Source: Sepiola atlantica | Taxonomy: Eukaryota > Mollusca > Cephalopoda > Sepiida > Sepiolidae | Reading direction: 5' to 3' | DNA length: 64,000 nucleotides | NCBI GenBank assembly: GCA_963556195.1 | Contig: CAUVYP010001208.1 | Coordinates: forward strand, 1,240,001-1,304,000 | In this document: positions 39,731-51,258 of the stretch, piece after piece | Layout: each line of letters starts with the position of its first letter | Numbering within the stretch: position 1 is the stretch's first letter | Program-made: the position numbers and the translations under genes | The notes under the pieces: model-generated | What the model saw: only the letters and a program-made list of their open reading frames with translations | What the model was told of the DNA's origin: nothing | Databases searched by the model: none

Positions 39731-39916
39731 TTAGCGCGTTTTAAAGTTGATATCGCTTTTGTTTATAACTTCCACATTTATTCGAATTGTGCAACGAAAC
39801 TTTGCAGACAGTCGCGGAGACACATTTCCTACTGAAGTACCAAGTTTCAGAAGTGCAGCTCTTGTACTGCCGGAGATATGTCGATACAAACTGAATACGC
39901 AAAACATCAACAAAAT
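39731..39916 (+). repeat. Reference state-A monomer (type a1, consensus)
   Basis: This copy matches my consensus at every base. It has 72 G+C (38.7%) and 10 CpG. Landmarks by monomer position: GCGCG at 4-8, GATATC at 19-24, TTATAA at 34-39, TTCGAA at 51-56, the state box at 84-98 (39814-39828), a bulged dyad with arms 106-114 and 131-138, and CTGCCGG near 137-143. The minus strand is open for nearly the whole unit because 186 is 62 codons. The GATATC and TTCGAA sites persist in most copies, so digestion with enzymes cutting there should give a ladder of 186-bp steps. I find no convincing relationship to a tRNA, 5S rRNA or known transposon end. Confidence 0.97.
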
Positions 39917-42900
39917 TTAGCGCGTTTTAAAGTTGATATCGCTTTTGTTTATAACTTCCACATTTATTCGAATTGTGCAACGAAACTTTGCAGACAGTCG
40001 CGGAGACACATTTTCTACTGAAGTACTAAGTTTCAGAAGTGCAGCTCTTGTACTGCCGGAAATATGTCGATACAAACTGAATACGAAAAACATCAACAAA
40101 ATTTAGCGCGTTTTAAAGTTGATATCGCTTTAGTTTATAACTTCCACATTTATTCGAATTGTGCAACAAAGCTTTGCAGACAGTCGCGGAGACACATTTC
40201 CTACTGAAGTACTAAGTGTCAGAAGTGCAGATCTTGTACTGCCGGAGATATGTCGATACAAACTGAATACGCAAAACATCAACAAAATTTAGCGCGTTTT
40301 ACAGTTGATATCGCTTTTGTTTATAACTTCCACATTTATTCGAATTGTGCAACGAAACTTTGCAGACAGTCGCGGAGACACATTTCTTACTGAAGTACGA
40401 AGTTTCAGAAGTGCAGCTGTTGTACTGCCGGAGATATGTCGATACAAACTGAATACGCAAAACATCAACAAAATTTAGCGCGTTTTAAAGTTGATATCGC
40501 TTTTGTTTATAACTTCCACATTTATTCGAATTGTGCAACGAAACTTTGCAGACAGTCTCAGATAGGCCCTGCCTACTGAAGTACCAAGTTTCAGAAGTGC
40601 AGCTCTCGTACTGCCGGAGATATGTCGATACAAACTGAATACGCAAAACATCAACAAAATTTAGCGCGTTTTAAAGTTGATATCGCTTTTGTTTATAACT
40701 TCCACATTTATTCGAATTGTGCAACGAAACTTTGCAGACAGTCGCGGAGACACATATCTTACTGAAGTACGAAGTTTCAGAAGTGCAGCTCTTGTACTGC
40801 CGGAGATATGTCGATACAAACTGAATACGCAAAACATCAACAAAATTTAGCGCGTTTTAAAGTTGATATCGCTTTGTTTATAACTTCCACATTTATTCGA
40901 ATTGTGCAACGAAACTTTGCAGACAGTCCCGAATGGGCCTTTTCTACTGAAGTACCAAGTTTCAGAAGTGCAGCTCTTGTACTGCCTGAGATATGTCGAT
41001 ACAAACTGAATACGCAAAACATCAACAAAATTTAGCGCGTTTTAAAGTTGATATCGCTTTTGTTTATAACTTCCACATTTATTCGAATTGTGCAACGAAA
41101 CTTTGCAGACAGTCGCGGAGACACATTTTCTACTGAAGTACCAAGTTTCAGAAGTGCAGCTCTTGTACTGCCGGAGATATGTCGATACAAACTGAATACG
41201 CAAAACATCAACAAAATTTAGCGCGTTTTAAAGTTGATATCGCTTTTGTTTATAACTTCCACTATTATTCGAATTGTGCAACGAAACTTTGCAGACAGTC
41301 GCGGAGACACATGTCCTACTGAAGTACCAAGTTTCAGAAGTGCAGCTCTTGTACTGCCGGAGATATGTCGATACAAACTGAATACGCAAAACATCAACAA
41401 AATTAAGCGCGTTTTAAAGTTTATATCGCTTTTGTTTATAACTTCAACATTTATTCGAATTGTGCAACGAAACTTTGCAGACAGTCTCGAATAGGCCTTG
41501 TCTACTGAAGTACTAAGTGTCAGAAGTGCAGCTCTTGTACTGCCGGAGATATCTCGATACAAACTGAATACGCAAAACATCAGCAAAATTTAGCGCGTTT
41601 TATAGTTGATATCGCTTTTGTTTATAACTTCCACATTTATTCGAATTGTGCAACGAAACTTTGCAGACAGTCTCGAATAGGCCCTTGCTACTGAAGTACC
41701 AAGTTTCAGAAGTGCAGCTCTTGTACTGCCGGAGATATCTCGATACAAACTGAATACGCAAAACATCAACAAAATTTAGCGCGTTTTAAAGTTGATATCG
41801 CTTTTGTTTATAACTTCCACATTTATTCGAATTGTGCAACGAAACTTTGCAGACAGTCTCGAATAGGCCCTTTCTACTGAAGTACCAAGTTTCAGAAGTG
41901 CAGCTCTTGTACTGCCGGAGATATGTCGATACAAACTGAATACGCAAAACATCAACAAAATTAAGCGCGTTTTAAAGTTGATATCGCTTTTGTTTATAAC
42001 TTCAACATTTATTCGAATTGTGCAACGAAACTTTGCAGACAGTCTCGAATAGGCCTTGTCTACTGAAGTACTAAGTGTCAGAAGTGCAGCTCTTGTACTG
42101 CCGGAGATATCTCGATACAAACTGAATACGCAAAACATCAGCAAAAGTTAGCGCGTTTTAAAGTTGATATCGCTTTTGTGTATAACTTCAACATTTATTC
42201 GAATTGTGCAACGAAACTTTGCAGACAGTCTCGGATAGGCCATTGCTACTGAAGTACCAAGTTTCAGAAGTGCAGCTCACGTACTGCCGGAGATATCTCG
42301 AGACAAACTGAATACGCAAAACATCAACAAAATTTAGCGCGTTTTAAAGTTGATATCGCTTTTGTTTATAACTTCCACATTTATTCGAATTGTGCAACGA
42401 AACTTTGCAGACAGTCTCGAATAGGCCCTTTCTACTGAAGTACCAAGTTTCAGAAGTGCAGCTCTTGTACTGCCGGAGATATGTCGATACAAACTGAATA
42501 CGCAAAACATCAACAAAATTTAGCGTGTTTTGCAGTTGATATCGCTTTTGTTTATAACTTCCACATTTATTCGAATTATGCAACGAAACTTTGCAGACAG
42601 TCGCGGAGACACATTTCTTACTGAAGTACGAAGTTTCAGAAGTGCAGCTGTTGTACTGCCAGAGATATGTCGATACAAACTGAATACGCAAAACATCAAC
42701 AAAATTTAGCGCGTTTTAAAGTTGATATCGCTTTTGTTTATAACTTATACATTTATTCGAATTGTGCAACGAAACTTTGCAGACAGTCTCGAATAGGCTT
42801 TTTCTACTGAAGTATTAAGTTTCAGAAGTGCAGCTCTTGTACTGCCGGAGATATGTCGATACAAACTGAATACGCAAAACATCAACAAAATTTAGCGCGT

Positions 42901-43820
42901 TTTAAAGTTGATATCGCTTTGTTTATAACTTCGACATTTATTCGAATTGTGCAACGAAACTTTGCAGACAGTCGCGGAGACACATTTTCTACTGAAGTAC
43001 CAAGTTTCAGAAGTGCAGCTCTTGTACTGCCGGAGATATGTCGATACAAACTGAATACGCAAAACATCAACAAAATTTAGCGCGTTTTAAAGTTGATATC
43101 GCTTTTGTTTATAACTTCCACTATTATTCGAATTGTGCAACGAAACTTTGCAGACAGTCGCGGAGACACGTTTCCTACTGAAGTACCAAGTTTCAGAAGT
43201 GCAGCTCTTGTACTGCCGGAGATATGTCGATACAAACTGAATACGCAAAACATCAACAAAATTAAGCGCGTTTTAAAGTTGATATCGCTTTTGTTTATAA
43301 CTTCAACATTTATTCGAATTGTGCAACGAAACTTTGCAGACAGTCTCGAATAGGCCTTGTCTACTGAAGTACTAAGTGTCAGAAGTGCAGCTCTTGTACT
43401 GCCGGAGATATCTCGATACAAACTGAATACGCAAAACATCAGCAAAAGTTAGCGCGTTTTAAAGTTGATATCGCTTTTGTTTATAACTTCCACATTTATT
43501 CGAATTGTGCAACGAAACTTTGCAGACAGTCTCGAATAGGCCCTTGCTACTGAAGTACCAAGTTTCAGAAGTGCAGCTCTTGTACTGCCGGAGATATGTC
43601 GATACAAACTGAATACGCAAAACATCAACAAAATTTAGCGCGTTTTAAAGTTGATATCGCTTTTGTTTATAACTTCCACATTTATTCGAATTGTGCAACG
43701 AAACTTTGCAGACAGTCTCTAATAGGCCTTGTCTACTGAAGTACCAAGTTTCAGAAGTGCAGCTCTTGTACTGCCGGAGATATGTCGATACAAACTGAAT
43801 ACGCAAAACATCAGCAAAAT

Positions 43821-44006
43821 TTAGCGCGTTTTAAAGTTGATATCGCTTTTGTTTATAACTTCCACATTTATTCGAATTGTGCAACGAAACTTTGCAGACA
43901 GTCTCGAATAGGCCCTTTCTACTGAAGTACCAAGTTTCAGAAGTGCAGCTCTTGTACTGCCGGAGATATGTCGATACAAACTGAATACGCAAAACATCAA
44001 CAAAAT
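43821..44006 (+). repeat. Reference state-B monomer (type b12)
   Basis: This monomer is identical to the a1 reference at 39731 except for eight substitutions, all inside monomer positions 84-98 (43904-43918): positions 84, 87, 89, 91, 92, 94, 95 and 98. The box reads tcgaataggccctttc in place of gcggagacacatttcc. The other 171 positions agree. It is therefore the cleanest example of the second state of the box. Copies of b12 recur through the right two-thirds of the window, for example at 49028, 55721 and 59065. Confidence 0.96.
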
Positions 44007-44750
44007 TTAGCGCGTTTTAAAGTTGATATCGCTTTTGTTTATAACTTCCACATTTATTCGAATTGTGCAACAAAACCTTGCAGACAGTCGCGGAGACCCA
44101 TTTCCTACTGAAGTACCAAGTGTCAGAAGTGCAGATCTTGTACTGCCGGAGATATGTCGATACAAACTGAATACGCAAAACATCAACAAAATTTTGCGCG
44201 TTTTAAAGTTGATATCGCTTTTGTTTATAACTTCCACATTTATTCGAATTGTGCAACGAAACTTTGCAGACAGTCTCGAATAGGCCCTTACTACTGAAGT
44301 ACGAAGTTTCAGAAGTGCAGCTGTTGTACTGCCGGAGATATGTCGATACAAACTGAATACGCAAAACATCAACAAAATTTAGCGCGTTTTAAAGTTGATA
44401 TCGCTTTTGTTTATAACTTCCACATTTATTCGAATTGTGCAACGAAACTTTGCAGACAGTCGCGGAGACACATATCTTACTGAAGTACTAAGTTTCAGAA
44501 GTGCAGCTCTTGTACTGCCGGAGATATGTCGATACGAACTGAATACGCAAAACATCAACAAAATTTAACACGTTTTAAAGTTGATATCGCTTTTGTGTAT
44601 AACTTATACATTTATTCGAATTGTGCAACGAAACTTTGCAGACAGTCTCGAATAGGCTTTTTCTACTGAATTTTAAAGTTTCAGAAGTGCAGCTCTTGTA
44701 CTGCCGGAGATATGTCGATACAAACTGAATACGCAAAACATCAACAAAAT

Positions 44751-46610
44751 TTAGCGCGTTTTAAAGTTGATATCGCTTTTGTGTATAACTTCCACATTTA
44801 TTCGAATTGTGCAACGAAACTTTGCAGACAGTCTCGAATAGGCGTTTTCTACTGAAGTACCAAGTTTCAGAAGTGCAGCTCTTGTACTGCCGGAGATATG
44901 TCGATACAAACTGAATACGCAAAACATCAACAAAATTTAGCGCGTTTTAAAGTTGATATCGCTTTTGTTTATAACTTCCACATTTATTCGAATTGTGCAA
45001 CGAAACTTTGCAGACAGTCGCGGAGACACATTTCCTACTGAAGTACCAAGTTTCAGAAGTGCAGCTCTTGTACTGCCGGAGATATGTCGATACAAACTGA
45101 ATACGCAAAACATCAACAAAATTTAGCGCGTTTTAAAGTTGATATCGCTTTTGTTTATAACTTCCACATTTATTCGAATTGTGCAACGAAACTTTGCAGA
45201 CAGTCGCGGAGACACATTTTCTACTGAAGTACCAAGTTTCAGAAGTGCAGCTCTTGTACTGCCGGAGATATGTCGATACAAACTGAATACGAAAAACATC
45301 AACAAAATTTAGCGCGTTTTAAAGTTGATATCGCTTTTGTTTATAACTTCCACATTTATTCGAATTGTGCAACAAAGCTTTGCAGACAGTCGCGGAGACA
45401 CATTTCCTACTGAAGTACTAAGTGTCAGAAGTGCAGATCTTGTACTGCCGGAGATATGTCGATACAAACTGAATACGCAAAACATCAACAAAATTTAGCG
45501 CGTTTTACAGTTGATATCGCTTTTGTTTATAACTTCCACATTTATTCGAATTGTGCAACGAAACTTTGAAGACAGTCGCGGAGACACATTTCTTACTGAA
45601 GTACGAAGTTTCAGAAGTGCAGCTGTTGTACTGCCGGAGATATGTCGATACAAACTGAATACGCAAAACATCAACAAAATTTAGCGCGTTTTAAAGTTGA
45701 TATCGCTTTTGTTTATAACTTCCACATTTATTCGAATTGTGCAACGAAACTTTGCAGACAGTCTCGAATAGGCCCTGCCTACTGAAGTACCAAGTTTCAG
45801 AAGTGCAGCTCTCGTACTGCCGGAGATATGTCGATACAAACTGAATACGCAAAACATCAACAAAATTTAGCGCGTTTTAAAGTTGATATCGCTTTTGTTT
45901 ATAACTTCCACATTTATTCGAATTGTGCAACGAAACTTTGCAGACAGTCGCGGAGACACATATCTTACTGAAGTACGAAGTTTCAGAAGTGCAGCTCTTG
46001 TACTGCCGGAGATATGTCGATACGAACTGAATACGCAAAACATCAACAAAATTTAACACGTTTTAAAGTTGATATCGCTTTTGTGTATAACTTATACATT
46101 TATTCGAATTGTGCAACGAAACTTTGCAGACAGTCTCGAATAGGCGTTTTCTACTGAAGTTTAAAGTTTCAGAAGTGCAGCTCTTGTACTGCCGGAGATA
46201 TGTCGATACGAACTGAATACGCAAAACATCAACAAAATTTAACACGTTTTAAAGTTGATATCGCTTTTGTGTATAACTTATACATTTATTCGAATTGTGC
46301 AACGAAACTTTGCAGACAGTCTCGAATAGGCGTTTTCTACTGAAGTTTAAAGTTTCAGAAGTGCAGCTCTTGTACTGCCGGAGATATGTCGATACGAACT
46401 GAATACGCAAAACATCAACAAAATTTAACACGTTTTAAAGTTGATATCGCTTTTGTGTATAACTTATACATTTATTCGAATTGTGCAACGAAACTTTGCA
46501 GACAGTCTCGAATAGGCTTTTTCTGCTGAATTTTAAAGTTTCAGAAGTGCAGCTCTTGTACTGCCGGAGATATGTCGATACAAACTGAATACGCAAAACA
46601 TCAACAAAAT
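44751..46610 (+). repeat. 10-mer HOR, 1860 bp, with b9 triplicated
   Basis: The order is b7, a1, a9, a3, a7, b13, a8, b9, b9, b9. The first seven units follow the 34524 model, with gtttataac in place of tagtttataac in a3. The extra length comes from two additional b9 monomers described separately. It ends at a b7 that opens the next block. Confidence 0.9.
46053..46610 (+). repeat. Three b9 monomers in a row
   Basis: The units at 46053, 46239 and 46425 all start ttaacacg and have aacttatac. The first two look identical and are unusual: they have gcgttttct with gaagtttaaag and end gatacgaac, the end normally seen only on a8. The third has ctttttctgct with gaattttaaag and a normal gatacaaac end. 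A single recombinant b9/a8-ended unit that was then duplicated once fits the pattern. Confidence 0.88.
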
Positions 46611-49600
46611 TTAGCGCGTTTTAAAGTTGATATCGCTTTTGTGTATAACTTCCACATTTATTCGAATTGTGCAACGAAACTTTGCAGACAGTCTCGAATA
46701 GGCGTTTTCTACTGAAGTACCAAATTTCAGAAGTGCAGCTCTTGTACTGCCGGAGATATGTCGATACAAACTGAATACGCAAAACATCAACAAAATTTAG
46801 CGCGTTTTAAAGTTGATATCGCTTTTGTTTATAACTTCCACATTTATTCGAATTGTGCAACGAAACTTTGCAGACAGTCGCGGAGACACATTTCCTACTG
46901 AAGTACCAAGTTTCAGAAGTGCAGCTCTTGTACTGCCGGAGATATGTCGATACAAACTGAATACGCAAAACATCAACAAAATTTAGCGCGTTTTAAAGTT
47001 GATATCGCTTTTGTTTATAACTTCCACATTTATTCGAATTGTGCAACGAAACTTTGCAGACAGTCGCGGAGACACATTTTCTACTGAAGTACCAAGTTTC
47101 AGAAGTGCAGCTTTTGTACTGCCGGAGATATGTCGATACAAACTGAATACGAAAAACATCAACAAAATTTAGCGCGTTTTAAAGTTGATATCGCTTTTGT
47201 TTATAACTTATACATTTATTCGAATTGTGCAACGAAACTTTGCAGACAGTCTCGAATAGGCTTTTTCTACTGAAGTATTAAGTTTCAGAAGTGCAGCTCT
47301 TGTACTGCCGGAGATATGTCGATACAAACTGAATACGCAAAACATCAACAAAATTTAGCGCGTTTTAAAGTTGATATCGCTTTTGTGTATAACTTCCACA
47401 TTTATTCGAATTGTGCAACGAAACCTTGCAGACAGTCTCGAATAGGCGTTTTCTACTGAAGTAGCAAGTTTCAGAAGTGCAGCTCTTGTACTGCCGGAGA
47501 TATGTCGATACAAACTGAATACGCAAAACATCAACAAAATTTAGCGCGTTTTAAAGTTGATATCGCTTTGTTTATAACTTCCACTATTATTCGAATTGTG
47601 CAACGAAACTTTGCAGACAGTCGCGGAGACACATTTCCTACTGAAGTACCAAGTTTCAGAAGTGCAGCTCTTGTACTGCCGGAGATATGTCGATACAAAC
47701 TGAATACGCAAAACATCAACAAAATTAAGCGCGTTTTAAAGTTGATATCGCTTTTGTTTATAACTTCAACATTTATTCGAATTGTGCAACGAAACTTTGC
47801 AGACAGTCTCGAATAGGCCTTGTCTACTGAAGTACTAAGTGTCAGAAGTGCAGCTCTTGTACTGCCGGAGATATCTCGATACAAACTGAATACGCAAAAC
47901 ATCAGCAAAAGTTAGCGCGTTTTAAAGTTGATATCGCTTTTGTTTATAACTTCCACATTTATTCGAATTGTGCAACGAAACTTGGCAGACAGTCTCGGAT
48001 AGGCCATTGCTACTGAAGTACCAAGTTTCAGAAGTGCAGCTCTTGTACTGCCGGAGATATCTCGATACAAACTGAATACGCAAAACATCAACAAAATTTA
48101 CCGCGTTTTAAAGTTAATATCGCTTTTGTTTATAACTTCCACATTTATTCGAATTGTGCAACGAAACTTTGCAGACAGTCTCGAATAGGCCCTTTCTACT
48201 GAAGTACCAAGTTTCAGAAGTGCAGCTCTTGTACTGCCGGAGATATGTCGATACAAACTGAATACGCAAAACATCAACAAAATTTAGCGCGTTTTAAAGT
48301 TGATATCGCTTTTGTTTATAACTTCCACATTTATTCGAATTGTGCAACAAAACTTTGCAGACAGTCGCGGAGACACATTTCCTACTGAAGTACCAAGTGT
48401 CAGAAGTGCAGATCTTGTACTGCCGGAGATATGTCGATACAAACTGAATACGCAAAACATCAACAACATTTAGCGCGTTTTAAAGTTGATATCGCTTTTG
48501 TTTATAACTTCCACATTTATTCGAATTGTGCAACGAAACTTTGCAGACAGTCTCGAATAGGCCCTTGCTACTGAAGTACCAAGTTTCAGAAGTGCAGCTC
48601 TTGTACTGCCGGAGATATGTCGATACAAACTGAATACGCAAAACATCAACAAAATTTAGCGCGTTTTAAAGTTGATATCGCTTTTGTTTATAACTTCCAC
48701 ATTTATTCGAATTGTGCAACGAAACTTTGCAGGCAGTCTCGAATAGGCCTTGTCTACTGAAGTACCAAGTTTCAGAAGTGCAGCTCTTGTACTGCCGGAG
48801 ATATGTCGATACAAACTGAATACGTAAAACATCAACAAAATTTAGCGCGTTTTAAAGTTGATATCGCTTTTGTTTATAACTTCCACTATTATTCGAATTG
48901 TGCAACGAAACTTTGCAGACAGTCGCGGAGACACATTTTCTACTGAAGTACCAAGTTTCAGAAGTGCAGCTCTTGTACTGCCGGAGATATGTCGATACAA
49001 ACTGAATACGCAAAACATCAGCAAAATTTAGCGCGTTTTAAAGTTGATATCGCTTTTGTTTATAACTTCCACATTTATTCGAATTGTGCAACGAAACTTT
49101 GCAGACAGTCTCGAATAGGCCCTTTCTACTGAAGTACCAAGTTTCAGAAGTGCAGCTCTTGTACTGCCGGAGATATGTCGATACAAACTGAATACGCAAA
49201 ACATCAACAAAATTTAGCGCGTTTTAAAGTTGATATCGCTTTTGTTTATAACTTCCACATTTATTCGAATTGTGCAACAAAACCTTGCAGACAGTCGCGG
49301 AGACCCATTTCCTACTGAAGTACCAAGTGTCAGAAGTGCAGATCTTGTACTGCCGGAGATATGTCGATACAAACTGAATACGCAAAACATCAACAAAATT
49401 TAGCGCGTTTTAAAGTTGATATCGCTTTTGTTTATAACTTCCACATTTATTCGAATTGTGCAACGAAACTTTGCAGACAGTCTCGAATAGGCCCTTACTA
49501 CTGAAGTACCAAGTTTCAGAAGTGCAGCTCTCGTACTGCCGGAGATATGTCGATACAAACTGAATACGCAAAACATCAACAAAATTTAGCGCGTTTTAAA

Positions 49601-49957
49601 GTTGATATCGCTTTTGTTTATAACTTCCACATTTATTCGAATTGTGCAACGAAACTTTGCAGACAGTCGCGGAGACACATATCTTACTGAAGTACGAAGT
49701 TTCAGAAGTGCAGCTCTTGTACTGCCGGAGATATGTCGATACGAACTGAATACGCAAAACATCAACAAAATTTAACACGTTTTAAAGTTGATATCGCTTT
49801 TGTGTATAACTTATACATTTATTCGAATTGTGCAACGAAACTTTGCAGACAGTCTCGAATAGGCTTTTTCTACTGAATTTAAAAGTTTCAGAAGTGCAGC
49901 TCTTGTACTGCCGGAGATATGTCGATACAAACTGAATACGCAAAACATCAACAAAAT
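46611..49957 (+). repeat. 18-monomer composite, 3347 bp
   Basis: The order is b7, a1, a9, then b9, b7, a10 (185 bp), b5, b15, b12, a3, b14, b5-like, a9/a10 mix, b12, a3, b8, a8, b9. It starts and ends with right-family types and holds the far-right family between them. The unit at 47541-47725 combines the gctttgttt deletion with cactattattcg; in most copies these two marks are on neighbouring monomers, so this one is a fusion. The b12 at 48098 has ttaccgcg and agttaatatc, shared with 59065, 61668 and 63154. Confidence 0.82.
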
Positions 49958-51258
49958 TTAGCGCGTTTTAAAGTTGATATCGCTTTTGTGTATAACTTCC
50001 ACATTTATTCGAATTGTGCAACGAAACTTTGCAGACAGTCTCGAATAGGCGTTTTCTACTGAAGTACCAAGTTTCAGAAGTGCAGCTCTTGTACTGCCGG
50101 AGATATGTCGATACAAACTGAATACGCAAAACATCAACAAAATTTAGCGCGTTTTAAAGTTGATATCGCTTTTGTTTATAACTTCCACATTTATTCGAAT
50201 TGTGCAACGAAACTTTGCAGACAGTCGCGGAGACACATTTTTTACTGAAGTACCAAGTTTCAGAAGTGCAGCTCTTGTACTGCCGGAGATATGTCGATAC
50301 AAACTGAATACGAAAAACATCAACAAAATTTAGCGCGTTTTAAAGTTGATATCGCTTTTGTTTATAACTTCCACATTTATTCGAATTGTGCAACAAAGCT
50401 TTGCCGACAGTCGCGGAGACATCTTCCTACTGAAGTACTAAGTGTCAGAAGTGCAGATCTTGTACTGCCGGAGATATGTCGATACAAACTGAATACGCAA
50501 AACATCAACAAAATTTAGCGCGTTTTACAGTTGATATCGCTTTTGTTTATAACTTCCACATTTATTCGAATTGTGCAACGAAACTTTGAAGACAGTCGCG
50601 GAGACACATTTCTTACTGAAGTACGAAGTTTCAGAAGTGCAGCTGTTGTACTGCCGGAGATATGTCGATACAAACTGAATACGCAAAACATCAACAAAAT
50701 TTAGCGCGTTTTAAAGTTGATATCGCTTTTGTTTATAACTTCCACATTTATTCGAATTGTGCAACGAAACTTTGCAGACAGTCTCGAATAGGCCCTGCCT
50801 ACTGAAGTACCAAGTTTCAGAAGTGCCGCTCTCGTACTGCCGGAGATATGTCGATACAAACTGAATATGCAAAACATCAACAAAATTTAGCGCGTTTTAA
50901 AGTTGATATCGCTTTTGTTTATAACTTCCACATTTATTCGAATTGTGCAACGAAACTTTGCAGACAGTCGCGGAGACACATATCTTACTGAAGTACGAAG
51001 TTTCAGAAGTGCAGCTCTTGTACTGCCGGAGATATGTCGATACGAACTGAATACGCAAAACATCAACAAAATTTAACACGTTTTAAAGTTGATATCGCTT
51101 TTGTGTATAACTTCAACATTTATTCGAATTGTGCAACGAAACTTTGCAGACAGTCTCGAATAGGCTTTTTCTACTGAATTTTAAAGTTTCAGAAGTGCAG
51201 CTCTTGTACTGCCGGAGATATGTCGATACAAACTGAATACGCAAAACATCAACAAAAT
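49958..51258 (+). repeat. 7-mer HOR, 1301 bp
   Basis: The order is b7, a9-like (acattttttact), a3, a7, b13, a8, b9. One of the a1-a9 pair is missing compared with the 8-mer. The a3 unit (50330-50514) is 185 bp because the box reads gagacatcttcc. The final b9 has aacttcaac in place of aacttatac. Confidence 0.9.

Larger units (their letters stand above)
39545..44750 (+). repeat. 28-monomer composite of two repeat families
   Basis: It opens as the right-family unit b7, a1, a9, a3, a7, b13, a8. Then a different set follows: b1 (185 bp), a9, a10, b5, b14, b12, b5, b15-like, b12, a7, b9, a9 (185 bp), a10, b5, b14, b-type, b12, a3, b8, and finally a8, b9. The middle set is the family that fills 54235-64000. 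The composite can be read as a large insertion into one 8-mer between a8 and b9, or as two exchanges. The two a10-b5 dimers at 41218 and 43077 lack the minus-strand stop between them. Confidence 0.8.

Noticed and set aside
39764..39772. Promoter with TATA-like gtttataac in each monomer
   Set aside because: The match is short, there is no initiator or downstream gene, and such AT-rich strings are expected in a 39% G+C repeat.
39731..39916. tRNA- or 5S-derived origin with pol III A and B boxes
   Set aside because: TAGC near the start and TTCGA at 51-55 match only fragments of the A and B box consensus, and no cloverleaf could be drawn.
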